Made by a program: the position numbers and the translations under genes. Below, in pieces: positions 16,690 through 24,532 of a stretch of 64,000 bases of DNA. The first letter of the stretch is position 1. The number at the start of each line of letters is the position of its first letter. The DNA is from Planococcus halocryophilus (GTDB lineage: Bacteria > Bacillota > Bacilli > Bacillales_A > Planococcaceae). The notes below the pieces were generated by a model. The model was not told where the DNA came from and searched no databases. It was given only the letters and a program-made list of their open reading frames with translations. The stretch is taken from assembly GCF_001687585.2 (NCBI RefSeq), contig NZ_CP016537.2, forward strand, positions 2,080,001 to 2,144,000, in the 5' to 3' direction.

Positions 16690-17084
16690 TTAAACAACTT
16701 TTCAATATCGTTTTCTTCAAGGACTGCATCGTAGAAATCATAGAAATCTTCTAGCTTCTGTTTCTTCAGCACATCCAAACTAATGCCTGACATAGCGGAA
16801 ACAAGGCGGATCGCTTGGTCCGGCAAATTGATTAGCAATAAATCATATGCGCCAATTGCATATTGAAAAATGAGCTCAATTGACAATTCTTTATCATCCA
16901 ATTCCTCTTCTTTATAAAACTGATTGAACATGTCTTTCAAAGCATCGTTTGATTGCACGATTTCAAATACTTCTTTGATCACACCCATTGATTCTTGGAA
17001 TTGTTCGATGGTCAGTGACTCGATTTCGTGTTGTGATTTTTCTACGGTTTCCCCTTTTTTCATCTTCAAAGTTACTTTTGTCAT
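16614..17084 (-). CDS. tail assembly chaperone (gpG-like)
   Basis: 156 residues from ATG 17084, which has AGGAGG 9 bases upstream; a longer reading to 17147 would run through the terminator of the tail tube gene. Mostly helical, acidic, ending in a basic segment (KIKLSFAKKLKKATA). Position between tail tube and tape measure, size and the overlapping downstream frame identify it as the tail assembly chaperone that coats the tape measure during tail assembly. Expected to be made in two forms by programmed frameshifting. Confidence 0.75.
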   Translation of the reverse strand: MTKVTLKMKKGETVEKSQHEIESLTIEQFQESMGVIKEVFEIVQSNDALKDMFNQFYKEEELDDKELSIELIFQYAIGAYDLLLINLPDQAIRLVSAMSGISLDVLKKQKLEDFYDFYDAVLEENDIEKLFKRGKLSLATTKIKLSFAKKLKKATA

Positions 17085-17111
17085 TTTTCTTTTCCTCCTA
17101 ATTTTTGAGTA

Positions 17112-17141
17112 CAAAAAAAGAGAGAACCGTAGTTCTCTCAA
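17112..17141 (-). terminator. terminator or attenuator after the tail tube gene
   Basis: GAGAGAAC (17120-17127) and GTTCTCTC (17132-17139) form a perfect 8-bp stem with a T-run on the minus strand. Such a partial terminator after the major tail protein would leave that protein in excess over the tape measure. Confidence 0.8.
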
Positions 17142-17153
17142 ATCCATTAATTG

Positions 17154-17726
17154 TTAAGCTACAACTTCTGCATTCGGGTCAGTGCCGCCGATGTAGTAGA
17201 AGTTACCTGGCTTAGATGGATCCATGCCATCACGCGGAAGGCCAGTCAATGTAACCGTGACATTTCCTTGCTCATTGGCAGCAGAACGAGTGTATTCGCC
17301 ATCTGCAATCATCTTGTAGATTGTGATATCCAAGTCAGTGTAAGTATCTGCGTACTGACGAGGGTGAATGAATACGCGCTTACCTTTCGCTCGCATGCTT
17401 GTACCAATAGCTGCATCCATTAGACCGACCGTTGCGCCGCCATCAGTAGCAGTAATAGCGGTAGTTGCACCCATAGCTAATTCCATGATGTTAATGGTTT
17501 CTTCAGCGGCAACAATTGTGACTGACGTTTCCATACCAACAAAACGCTTGTCATATACAGCAGGACCGTAATCGGCGATATTAACATCCTCGAATACTGG
17601 CGTGAGTGTAACTTCTCCACCCTCTGCCTGCAGTTGCTCTTTACCATCAAATTTCATGATGTTTTCGCCCTCACCAATAATAAAGTTGGATTGGCCGAAC
17701 GGAATCTTTCGCACTTCTGGATTCAT
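17154..17726 (-). CDS. phage major tail (tube) protein
   Basis: 190 residues, beta-rich with glycine, threonine and alanine-rich strands and no membrane segment. It has the size and position (after the tail terminator, before the chaperones) of a siphovirus tail tube protein, and the segment FGQSNFIIGEGENIMKFDG is typical of the N-terminal strand region. It polymerises into the tail tube. Followed by a strong hairpin terminator, in keeping with the high expression of tube proteins. Confidence 0.78.
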   Translation of the reverse strand: MNPEVRKIPFGQSNFIIGEGENIMKFDGKEQLQAEGGEVTLTPVFEDVNIADYGPAVYDKRFVGMETSVTIVAAEETINIMELAMGATTAITATDGGATVGLMDAAIGTSMRAKGKRVFIHPRQYADTYTDLDITIYKMIADGEYTRSAANEQGNVTVTLTGLPRDGMDPSKPGNFYYIGGTDPNAEVVA

Positions 17727-18145
17727 ATAATGTTGCCTCCTTTGATTTCTGTTAATGTCACATCAAAATTGATGCTGAAATCCCGCACGTCATTGCTGAC
17801 GCCGAGATCATTTGGCTCACCTGCTGCGGTGATCAAAAAAACGCGGTAGCTTTTCACAGCCACCACGTTTCCATCTTTATAAAATTGAACTTCTACAATT
17901 TCGTTCTCGAACTTATGAAGCGATTGATATACCTCTTCTGCAGCATACTCAGCAAACTTCCAGTCTGAAGATGAGACATAGACCATATACCGTGGATAAC
18001 GCGTAGGCACGTCATATTGAGCGGGTTGTCCGCCGCCCTCGTAATAAACAGTGCCGGCATTAACATCAGTTGTCCGAAAGCTCGCGGTCCACACAAGGTC
18101 GGGAAGCAATTCTTTCAGCTTATCTTTTAAGAATGTCTGTATCAT
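17723..18145 (-). CDS. tail terminator / completion protein
   Basis: 140 residues. Position between the HK97-gp10-like protein and the tube protein, with the start MIQTFLKDKLKELLPDLVW and a mixed alpha/beta pattern, fits the tail terminator (gpU-like or minor capsid) protein that caps the tail tube and joins it to the head. Overlaps the tube gene by ATGA. The family assignment is mainly by synteny. Confidence 0.65.
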   Translation of the reverse strand: MIQTFLKDKLKELLPDLVWTASFRTTDVNAGTVYYEGGGQPAQYDVPTRYPRYMVYVSSSDWKFAEYAAEEVYQSLHKFENEIVEVQFYKDGNVVAVKSYRVFLITAAGEPNDLGVSNDVRDFSINFDVTLTEIKGGNII

Positions 18146-18639
18146 TAATTCCCTCCTAATGTTTTTTCGAGTGCTTCGGCCATGATCTGTTCGAACTCTT
18201 CTTCGGTGGCTACGACAGCTCGTTCAATGTATTTACGTCCGGGCATCTGACCGCGCCACGTTGCCTTTTGCCTCGTTCTTCGCCCTTTGCCGTCCTTATA
18301 GTAGTCCGCTTCTCTTATCCCGTTGTCGTATTTATCACGTTCTTCCAGTCTTTCAGGAGCTTCGTGGCGGCGCAAAGCGTAACTGAGATTAGAACCTACA
18401 CTGCCCTCAATCACATCACCTTTCCAAGCAACCGGTTGCGATTGAATGGAAGTTTCCAGGTCGCCGCTATCTCGTGGCGCCAAAGATTTCGAGCCTTCTT
18501 CTGCCAATGTGGAGTATTCAACCATTCCTGCCTGAGCATTACGCTTAAAATCTTTCTCCATGTCTTTCAGGCTTTTTTCAAAGGCTGCCAAGCCATCTAA
18601 GTTAAAGCTGAAATTCAAACCCCGACTAACCATCAACAA
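18145..18639 (-). CDS. HK97 gp10-like tail completion protein
   Basis: 164 residues. The pattern of an N-terminal helix (LAAFEKSLKDMEKDF), then AEEGSKSLAPRDSGDLETSI and SYALRRHE, is the signature of the HK97-gp10_like family, in which the 'aP.DTG.L..Si' motif is followed by a Y-x-x-x-x-E(H). It acts at the head-tail interface. Overlaps its upstream neighbour by 14 bases and shares one base with the downstream gene, indicating tight coupling. Confidence 0.82.
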   Translation of the reverse strand: MLMVSRGLNFSFNLDGLAAFEKSLKDMEKDFKRNAQAGMVEYSTLAEEGSKSLAPRDSGDLETSIQSQPVAWKGDVIEGSVGSNLSYALRRHEAPERLEERDKYDNGIREADYYKDGKGRRTRQKATWRGQMPGRKYIERAVVATEEEFEQIMAEALEKTLGGN

Positions 18640-18970
18640 ACACCGTCCGATAATAAACCTTGGACCCTGTTAGATTGACCGCTTCATCCTTCGCCCGAAT
18701 AACTCCTTTTGCAGTCCGACCATCAATCATCTGGTACTCAATTTCGATACCTGCATCCGGATTAAAATCTGGTGGAATATCGATTTCAAGTGCCACCCGA
18801 TGTTCTTGACCTTGTGCATCCTGGACCAATTGCGATTTAAACTGCACACGGGCTTTTGATTCAACTTTACGAGGGTTTAATGGACGGCCAAACTCATCAC
18901 GAACAACTTTCCCATTCGAATCAAAGACAGGGAGCAGGGCAATGACTCGCTGCTTCATTGACGGCATCAT
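18626..18970 (-). CDS. head-tail stopper / head closure protein
   Basis: 114 residues, beta-rich. The gene lies between the connector adaptor and the gp10-like protein, where siphophages encode the head closure (stopper) protein, and its size agrees. The sequence (EIDIPPDFNPDAGIEIEYQMIDG) suggests a small beta barrel. The assignment rests on position, not on a clear family motif. Confidence 0.55.
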   Translation of the reverse strand: MMPSMKQRVIALLPVFDSNGKVVRDEFGRPLNPRKVESKARVQFKSQLVQDAQGQEHRVALEIDIPPDFNPDAGIEIEYQMIDGRTAKGVIRAKDEAVNLTGSKVYYRTVFVDG

Positions 18971-19308
18971 ACTAGCCTTCCTACTCTCGCTTTGGATTCT
19001 TTCGGCAGCAATAGACTAATGACATCTGGAGAAATTCCCGTGCCTTCAAACGAAACGGAGACGCCTTTCACGGAATAAGACGTAACGCCATGCCTTTTCA
19101 ACTTGGCGTATTCTTCATCTTCGCCTTCCAGTGTATAAACGACTTGCAACGCCACCGCCCGATCAGTCAGCTTTGACGCCTCGAAATTATCTTTCAACAA
19201 TTCAGTAGCTTCAAACACTTCTTTTTCCTGGTCGGTCACATCTAAGTCGAAATATCCAGCTGTTTTACGCATCTTATTCAAGTAGGCATTTACGGATTGG
19301 AAGTTCAT
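18967..19308 (-). CDS. head-tail connector (adaptor) protein
   Basis: 113 residues. Starts with a helical segment (VNAYLNKMRKTAG) and has an LTDRAVALQVVYTLEGEDEEYAKLKRHGVTSYSVKGVSV stretch typical of short connector adaptors beneath the portal. Positioned first after the capsid genes. Overlaps the stopper gene by 4 bases. Confidence 0.6.
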   Translation of the reverse strand: MNFQSVNAYLNKMRKTAGYFDLDVTDQEKEVFEATELLKDNFEASKLTDRAVALQVVYTLEGEDEEYAKLKRHGVTSYSVKGVSVSFEGTGISPDVISLLLPKESKARVGRLV

Positions 19309-19321
19309 TCAGACCACTTCC

Positions 19322-19579
19322 TTACTTTTGTGATTCAGAGATTGCCTTAACGAGCTCGTCTTTTTTCAGATCGTTGTAGCCTTCGATTTCGAGTTGCTTC
19401 GCTTCGGCTTTCAATTCAGCGACCGTCTTTTCTTCTAACGGTTTCTCTGGAGCAGCTGCATGCGGCGTCACTTTATCGCCCAGGTGTTTGGCTTGCTCTT
19501 CTGTTAGCTCGACATCCGCTCCGGGTTCTACTAGAGACCCTTTGTGAGATAGGTATGAATTAGCTGTAAACATCGGCAT
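19322..19579 (-). CDS. small capsid-region protein with HeH/Rho-N-like helical motif
   Basis: 85 residues. The N-terminal part contains LVEPGADVELTEEQAKHL, known from small proteins next to phage capsid genes. The C-terminal ~35 residues (TVAELKAEAKQLEIEGY-DLKKDELVKAI) form a HeH/SAP or Rho N-terminal-like helical hairpin that often binds nucleic acid or acts as a tether. A head fibre or decoration-associated role is possible. AGGAGG precedes the start; the gene follows the capsid gene closely. Confidence 0.65.
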   Translation of the reverse strand: MPMFTANSYLSHKGSLVEPGADVELTEEQAKHLGDKVTPHAAAPEKPLEEKTVAELKAEAKQLEIEGYNDLKKDELVKAISESQK

Positions 19580-19604
19580 TATGTTTCCTCCTTGTTTTTT
19601 GAGA

Positions 19605-19633
19605 ATAGAAAAAAGCGCCTAGATTAGACGCTT
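19605..19633 (-). terminator. hairpin terminator at the end of the capsid gene
   Basis: On the minus strand AGCGTCTA and TAGGCGCT form an 8-bp stem with one G-U pair and a short loop, followed by a T-run. It overlaps the last codons of the capsid gene and probably sets a step-down in expression after it. Confidence 0.7.
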
Positions 19634-20613
19634 AGTGTTACAACTGATGACGGACGCTGGAAAGCAGGGAATGCCAATTGTCCGACGATGATTTCTTCGC
19701 TTGGCGGGTTCATTTTTTCTTGTGTATATGCAAAGATGCCAGGAGTGAATCCGCGCTCGGCAGCTGGTCCAATTGCAGTAAAGCCAAGGCCCGCTCCAAA
19801 CATTACGACCATTCCATCTTCTAGAAGCTGAACAGCCTCACCATTTACTTCCATAACGTCATCCTGAATCTCGTAATTTGGAATATTGTTAGCTGCTAGA
19901 ACATTTTGCAATTGCGCTGAAGTTACGATCTGTCCACCTACCGAATTTGTTCCGTACACTTGGATGCGTACTTGAGGATTGGCCAAAAGCAATGCTTCAG
20001 TTTCAGTAGTAATGTGCATACCGGTTGGACGGCGACGCTGATTCGTTGCCTGGTATTGCTTCACCATCGCTTTCAAATCAGTTAGCGGCTCAGCAGCTGC
20101 ATCATCCCAGCCTGTAGTTGCTGTCGTGCGATTTCCTGCAGGCACCGGCAGTTCGATATCCAAATGAATGTCATCTTTTTCATTGTGGTATTCGATGCGG
20201 CCCTTATAAATCGCTTGAGCGCGAAGGAATTCTTTTGTATCTCGAACGCCGTTTACCAGTTCATCCGTGTAATTCAAACCGTCGTCCACGATCTGAGCTT
20301 GTTCTTCCGGGGTACGTGGCTTTTGGTATGCGAACAATTCTACTTCATCGAAGAAGTAAGAATGCTGCAGTTTTGCTACTGATCCGAATGCTTTTTCTTG
20401 CGCTTTTTTATCGCGCAATGGAGCGGCAGCGTTAAATCCAGTAATGGATGCGGCTGGTGCATAAGCGCCATTGATAACCTTCCATGAGAAATTCAGGTCA
20501 TTCACGGGTTGATCCGGCATTAACGCCTCAAGTAAATATTTGCGTGCTGGTGGTAAATTTTCTACGTATGCCTGCAAGCGTGCAGGTTGAAACTCAGGTG
20601 CTTGTACTACCAT
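19624..20613 (-). CDS. phage major capsid protein (family E / gpE-like)
   Basis: 329 residues. Full-length match in pattern to the Phage_cap_E family: the N-terminal NLPPARKYLLEALMPDQPVNDLNFSW region, a central DELVNGVRDTKEFLRAQAIYKG helix, and a C-terminal GFTAIGPAAERGFTPGIFAY loop. It assembles with a separate scaffold protein and a decoration protein, both encoded directly upstream, the same order as in lambda-like heads. It has its own AGGGAGG-type ribosome site and a hairpin at its end. Confidence 0.88.
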   Translation of the reverse strand: MVVQAPEFQPARLQAYVENLPPARKYLLEALMPDQPVNDLNFSWKVINGAYAPAASITGFNAAAPLRDKKAQEKAFGSVAKLQHSYFFDEVELFAYQKPRTPEEQAQIVDDGLNYTDELVNGVRDTKEFLRAQAIYKGRIEYHNEKDDIHLDIELPVPAGNRTTATTGWDDAAAEPLTDLKAMVKQYQATNQRRRPTGMHITTETEALLLANPQVRIQVYGTNSVGGQIVTSAQLQNVLAANNIPNYEIQDDVMEVNGEAVQLLEDGMVVMFGAGLGFTAIGPAAERGFTPGIFAYTQEKMNPPSEEIIVGQLAFPAFQRPSSVVTLSV

Positions 20614-20640
20614 TTTTATTTTCCTCCCTCAATTCGTGTT

Positions 20641-21003
20641 TTATAGGTCAAAGTTGATGCGGTTGCGAACGTATTCTGCAAAAGCGTCAGTAACACCTGT
20701 GCAACGCGTACGGTCAGCAGATGCGGCTACAATAACGCCTACAATTGGATTGCCTGTCGCCGAACGTTTAACGGCATGAGCTGTAAGGCATGCACCTGCA
20801 AATGGCGCTGTCGCTTCTGCTGCTACTGGAATGAAAAGTCCGTCTGTATCTCGGTAAACAGCTGTCCCGCCTTTTACGACGTCTCCCGTGAATGCCGAGC
20901 CTTTCAATGTGATGCCTGCTGCTTTGTATTCAAGACCAACAGTGGTCTTCAAAAATTCGCGTCCGTCTCCGGCCACTTGTTCAGTGCGCTGTTCTAAATT
21001 CAT
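20641..21003 (-). CDS. capsid decoration (gpD-like) protein
   Basis: 120 residues, beta-rich and small-residue rich (GFIPVAAEATAPFAGACLTAHAV-like pattern). It lies between scaffold and major capsid protein, as does lambda gpD, which stabilises the expanded shell as trimers. Its start overlaps the scaffold stop by 4 bases. I base the call on position, size and pattern. Confidence 0.68.
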   Translation of the reverse strand: MNLEQRTEQVAGDGREFLKTTVGLEYKAAGITLKGSAFTGDVVKGGTAVYRDTDGLFIPVAAEATAPFAGACLTAHAVKRSATGNPIVGVIVAASADRTRCTGVTDAFAEYVRNRINFDL

Positions 21004-21620
21004 TGCGATTCCTCCTTCTGTTTTCCGTGTCTGCGTTCAATGTCTGCAAGAGCCAGTGCCGCAGGGTCCGGGTCTTTCGGGTTGTTGCCGCGTTGCTGGG
21101 CGCCTGGCGTGAATCCTGCTGGCGGTGGCGGGGTTTGATCTCCGCCAGGTGATGGTGTTTCTTGCTGTTGAGCGGAAGCGTTGAATAAATAAGGCTTGGT
21201 TTCTTTTAAAGACTTCAATTGGTCACCTAGCCCTTCAACTGATCCGTCCTCAGCAAGCTTTAGGCCGTCCTTCTTGATGAAAAACAGAATATCATTCGCG
21301 TCATTCGCATCTTTGGCAACCGCCAACTGGATCTTCGCATCGAGCAATGTTCCGGCGTACTTCGATTCCCACTTAGCGTTTTCATCTTTCACACGCTGCA
21401 GTTCCTTCTGCACGTCTTCTGCACTGCCTGCCGTTTTTTCAAGCGCTGTAATCTGACCATCGCGGTTTTTGATTTCGTCTTTCAGACTGTCACGTTCCGT
21501 TGCCAAATTATCGCGTTCGCCTTTGATCGTATTCACGGTCGTGCCATGCTCGCTCATGATTTTATCTATCTGCTCGTCAGTCAGACCCATTGCTTTCAGA
21601 AATTCTCTTTTCATTTTCAT
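21000..21620 (-). CDS. capsid scaffolding protein (GP20 family)
   Basis: 206 residues. Starts with MKREFLKAMGLTDEQIDKIMSEHG, the classic N-terminus of the phage GP20/scaffold family, then a coiled coil (about 30-95) and a Pro/Gly/Gln-rich disordered tail with a basic end. Scaffold proteins fill the procapsid and leave before DNA packaging. It directly precedes the decoration and capsid genes. Confidence 0.85.
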   Translation of the reverse strand: MKMKREFLKAMGLTDEQIDKIMSEHGTTVNTIKGERDNLATERDSLKDEIKNRDGQITALEKTAGSAEDVQKELQRVKDENAKWESKYAGTLLDAKIQLAVAKDANDANDILFFIKKDGLKLAEDGSVEGLGDQLKSLKETKPYLFNASAQQQETPSPGGDQTPPPPAGFTPGAQQRGNNPKDPDPAALALADIERRHGKQKEESQ

Positions 21621-21635
21621 TCTCCTAACGTTTGA

Positions 21636-21765
21636 TTACGCAGTTTCTCTGCGGTAGGATTCCGCGATAACGCACGCGGTCAGCATGAGGCTTTTAATGC
21701 CGTCCTCCAGGGCCAGTCGTTACCCAACGACCAAAGGAGACAGGGGGACCACCTTTCATTCTCGA
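21636..21765 (-). ncRNA. candidate structured RNA element between minor head and scaffold genes
   Basis: This ~130-base stretch before the scaffold gene contains three perfect short hairpins: CGCAG/CTGCG at 21639-21653, CCGCG/CGCGG at 21662-21679 and GTCGTT/AACGAC at 21716-21731, plus a weaker GCAT/ATGC pairing between them. It looks like a structured leader of the scaffold-capsid message. Two very short ORFs (21 and 16 codons) can be read through it, so a leader-peptide or overlapping coding role is not excluded. No RNA family is recognised. Confidence 0.4.
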
Positions 21766-21807
21766 ATTTGACTTGCTGAAATCAAGATCATCACCCCTTT
21801 CAAAGAC

Positions 21808-21837
21808 ATGAAAAAGAAGCAGCCAATTGGCTACTCC
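21808..21837 (-). terminator. terminator after the minor head gene
   Basis: AGTAGCC and GGCTGCT pair around an AATT loop with one G-U pair on the minus strand, followed by a T-run. It overlaps the final codons of the minor head gene and separates it from the capsid block. Confidence 0.7.
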
Positions 21838-22925
21838 ACTGTTTTCGTCTGCATTAAACTACGGTAATTCGACTGCAGCTCTTGGAACTTCGGACTGTTC
21901 GACCGTTTCATTCTTCGGAAGGCTCCGAGTGTCTTCGGCGCATCCGCTCCTAAAGCCGATTGCCAGCGCATGAACTGTTTCTTTTCTGCATTAGCCTGGC
22001 GCCGAGCTGTCTGCTCTTTCTCATACGCTCGTTTTTGAGCAGCTGTACGATTATCCTTTTCGGGATCGTATTGAGCATTGCGCTCTTTGACTTCTGCTAT
22101 TTCATCAGTAGTTTTAAAGCGCGCTACAAAAGGTTGAATACCACAGCGATCATTCGGATGAAATGGAGGAAGCTTTACTCCGTTGTCTCCGACCTTTGGG
22201 TAGCCCGGCGTATTGCCGGATAAACTGACAACAAGATTGCGGTATTTCGCACACACGCCGCACAAATCGCTATTGCCCACTATCTTCACCAAGTCCTGTC
22301 CCGATTCTGTATAACGGTCAGCAGAACCTTTGACAGCGGCATCACGCATCTTTGTCCGGGTAACAGTCATCGCATAGAAATCGAGCGGTAATTCCTTATT
22401 GTCTTTCGTAACAAAAGATGTAAGGCCGCCTTCTGAGAAGGACTTCACTACCTTCGCCTGCATAACCTTGCGTGGATCACCCAGAATCAATCCTTTGGCA
22501 ATATCCCCTTTGACGTTCGCGACCGTTTCGTTAATGTTGCTGATGGCATTCAATTCAGCGGTTCGAAAAGCAGCTTGCAAGTCAGACAAAGTTTCATCCA
22601 GTATCTCCGCAACAGCATCCAAATGGATTTTCTTCTGATATTCCTTAGCGACCAGTCCGCCAACAGTCAGAGCGGCAGTTGCCTGGACAGCCACGCCGGC
22701 ATTCACCAGAAGCCCTGTCGCCTGGTCTACACCACCGAAATACTTCTCGATAATTAGTTGAGGAATCGCTTCTAGGATGGCCGCTCCATAGCTTTCAAAT
22801 AACAGTTGAATTTCTTCAGCCAATTCAGCTTGCTGCTCTTCTTCTGTTAAATCCTTTTCTGCAATGGCTATCGAGAGTTCCAAGATGATTTCTTCAAAGT
22901 ATTTTAGAAGCTGTTCTTCATTCAT
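21831..22925 (-). CDS. phage minor head / head morphogenesis protein
   Basis: 364 residues. The N-terminal half is helical; the C-terminal half carries TRTKMRDAAVKGSADRY and the paired motif DLCGVCAKYRN ... PPFHPNDRCGI, a Cys/His cluster typical of phage minor capsid protein 2 / SPP1 gp7-like proteins. These are carried in a few copies in the head and may be ejected with the DNA. The gene follows the portal by 4 bases. A C-terminal basic region (RAYEKEQTARRQANAEKK) could contact DNA. Confidence 0.8.
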   Translation of the reverse strand: MNEEQLLKYFEEIILELSIAIAEKDLTEEEQQAELAEEIQLLFESYGAAILEAIPQLIIEKYFGGVDQATGLLVNAGVAVQATAALTVGGLVAKEYQKKIHLDAVAEILDETLSDLQAAFRTAELNAISNINETVANVKGDIAKGLILGDPRKVMQAKVVKSFSEGGLTSFVTKDNKELPLDFYAMTVTRTKMRDAAVKGSADRYTESGQDLVKIVGNSDLCGVCAKYRNLVVSLSGNTPGYPKVGDNGVKLPPFHPNDRCGIQPFVARFKTTDEIAEVKERNAQYDPEKDNRTAAQKRAYEKEQTARRQANAEKKQFMRWQSALGADAPKTLGAFRRMKRSNSPKFQELQSNYRSLMQTKTVE

Positions 22926-22929
22926 GGAA

Positions 22930-24519
22930 TCACTCCTCTACGGGCTGACCATTAGCATCACGGTTATCCATATAATTGAGCAACTTACTGCGCCCAGCGG
23001 TCAACGTGGTCGTATCATCTGATTGACCAGCTGACTCAATACGCGCCAATTCTTCCTCAATCCATTCTTCAGAAGCTTGTGGGTTGTTCCTTCTTACTGT
23101 CGTTTCAAGCGATTGCGCATTCTTTTCGAATGCCAGCACGTTTTCTTCGACCAGTTCTTTGTGCGATATCGGAATCATACCGAGCAGCTGAATCTCTGGC
23201 TCTTCAATCACAACAGCGGGATCTTCTTGGTTCGCTAACCACAATGCACTTTCAACCAGTTGCTTCAAGAAAGCGACATACTCTGTCTGGATTTGCTCTG
23301 CCTTAACCAAAGAAAGGAATAGATCATAGAACTTAGCGACACCGGATTGAGCAGCACTGCCGCCATCCATGTAGAAATCGACTGCTTTCTCAGAAGTCTT
23401 TGTCTCGATGAACATGAGTTTCATCAAGTCCTTGACCCATTGAATATCGCCAATTTTCGTAATATCCACCTGAATGATTTCCATGGCTTTACCAGCATCA
23501 TCGAAAGTAGTAATTTCTAAATCGCGGTGATCAATTTTTCCTTCGTCCCCATAACGTTCGAAAGCTCTGTCACTTAATGCTTGGAAGATATCCTTGCTGA
23601 CAGCGATACGCGGCTTGCCATTCCGCTCAAATGTAATGGCACTGCGAGTAAGCGTCCAGTTAATTTCATCCTGTTTGGGCCCCTGATTTTTCAGGCAGGA
23701 AACACCGAGTGGATTCATGAACGTCTTTTCATTGGCCCAATAGGAAATGAATGGACGACCGCGACCGACGTAAACTGTTTCAAGTTCGTCAATGCCAAGC
23801 AGCTCTTTTGTTTCCTCTTCTTCAAGTGGTCTTGCCTGGCTCGAACCATTCAGTGCATACAACAAATTAGTCGTACGCAGGTTGCCGTTTTCGATGCGTT
23901 CTCGGTAGACCTGAAGGTATTCTTCGCCTTCCTCAAACTCACGCGTGTACGCTAAGTCAGCGCCTAATCCATCAACATGAGGATAATAGACATCGCGCGA
24001 CTTGAACTCAAGGCGCAATCCCCGCTCATCCATCCAGGGAACACCGACAAGGCCGCCATCCAGTTGATGCTGCAGAATATTGCTGCGATGCTCAAATTGC
24101 AGATTCGAATTCAATCCGATTTGCTTGATCAATTCCTGCTGCACATCAAGAATCGTACCGTTTACGGTTTCATCATCGGTGCCATCAATTAAGCTATCCG
24201 TCTTTTTGTTCACAGCAGCCACTTGAGCATCGTCTTGGGTAAGTGATGTGCCGAGCTTCCCAATGGAGCGGCTGACAAGCATTGCTGGAATCTCCGGAAT
24301 CAACTTAGAGATGTTTGCAATGATATAAGGCGTCTGAACATTTTGTGCCTGTGCAGAACCTTCAGTAATGTTATCAACGATTTCTCCTTTAGCAATGAGA
24401 TCCTTTGCACGGGAAAAGAGCGTCGAATGATTGCCTTCGTACAAATCGCGGTAATAGTAAAGTTTGCCGTGCGTTTTTTCAATAATGCTTTTATCGAATT
24501 GTTTCCACTTGATTGTCAT
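22930..24519 (-). CDS. phage portal protein (SPP1 gp6-like)
   Basis: 529 residues from ATG 24519, which has AAAGGAG 7 bases upstream; an in-frame extension to 24732 overlaps the terminase and is not used. It has the SPP1-type portal plan: GKLYYYRDLYEGNHSTLF at the N-terminus, a central LVGVPWMDERGLRLEF stem-clip region, and a KTSEKAVDFYMDGG segment. Twelve or thirteen copies form the channel through which DNA is packaged and ejected. Lies between terminase and minor head genes. Confidence 0.85.
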   Translation of the reverse strand: MTIKWKQFDKSIIEKTHGKLYYYRDLYEGNHSTLFSRAKDLIAKGEIVDNITEGSAQAQNVQTPYIIANISKLIPEIPAMLVSRSIGKLGTSLTQDDAQVAAVNKKTDSLIDGTDDETVNGTILDVQQELIKQIGLNSNLQFEHRSNILQHQLDGGLVGVPWMDERGLRLEFKSRDVYYPHVDGLGADLAYTREFEEGEEYLQVYRERIENGNLRTTNLLYALNGSSQARPLEEEETKELLGIDELETVYVGRGRPFISYWANEKTFMNPLGVSCLKNQGPKQDEINWTLTRSAITFERNGKPRIAVSKDIFQALSDRAFERYGDEGKIDHRDLEITTFDDAGKAMEIIQVDITKIGDIQWVKDLMKLMFIETKTSEKAVDFYMDGGSAAQSGVAKFYDLFLSLVKAEQIQTEYVAFLKQLVESALWLANQEDPAVVIEEPEIQLLGMIPISHKELVEENVLAFEKNAQSLETTVRRNNPQASEEWIEEELARIESAGQSDDTTTLTAGRSKLLNYMDNRDANGQPVEE

Positions 24520-24532
24520 CTGTTCACTCCTT

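Noticed and set aside
21640..21760. tRNA or tmRNA-like structure in the capsid leader
   Set aside because: Hairpins do not form a cloverleaf and there is no T-loop consensus.
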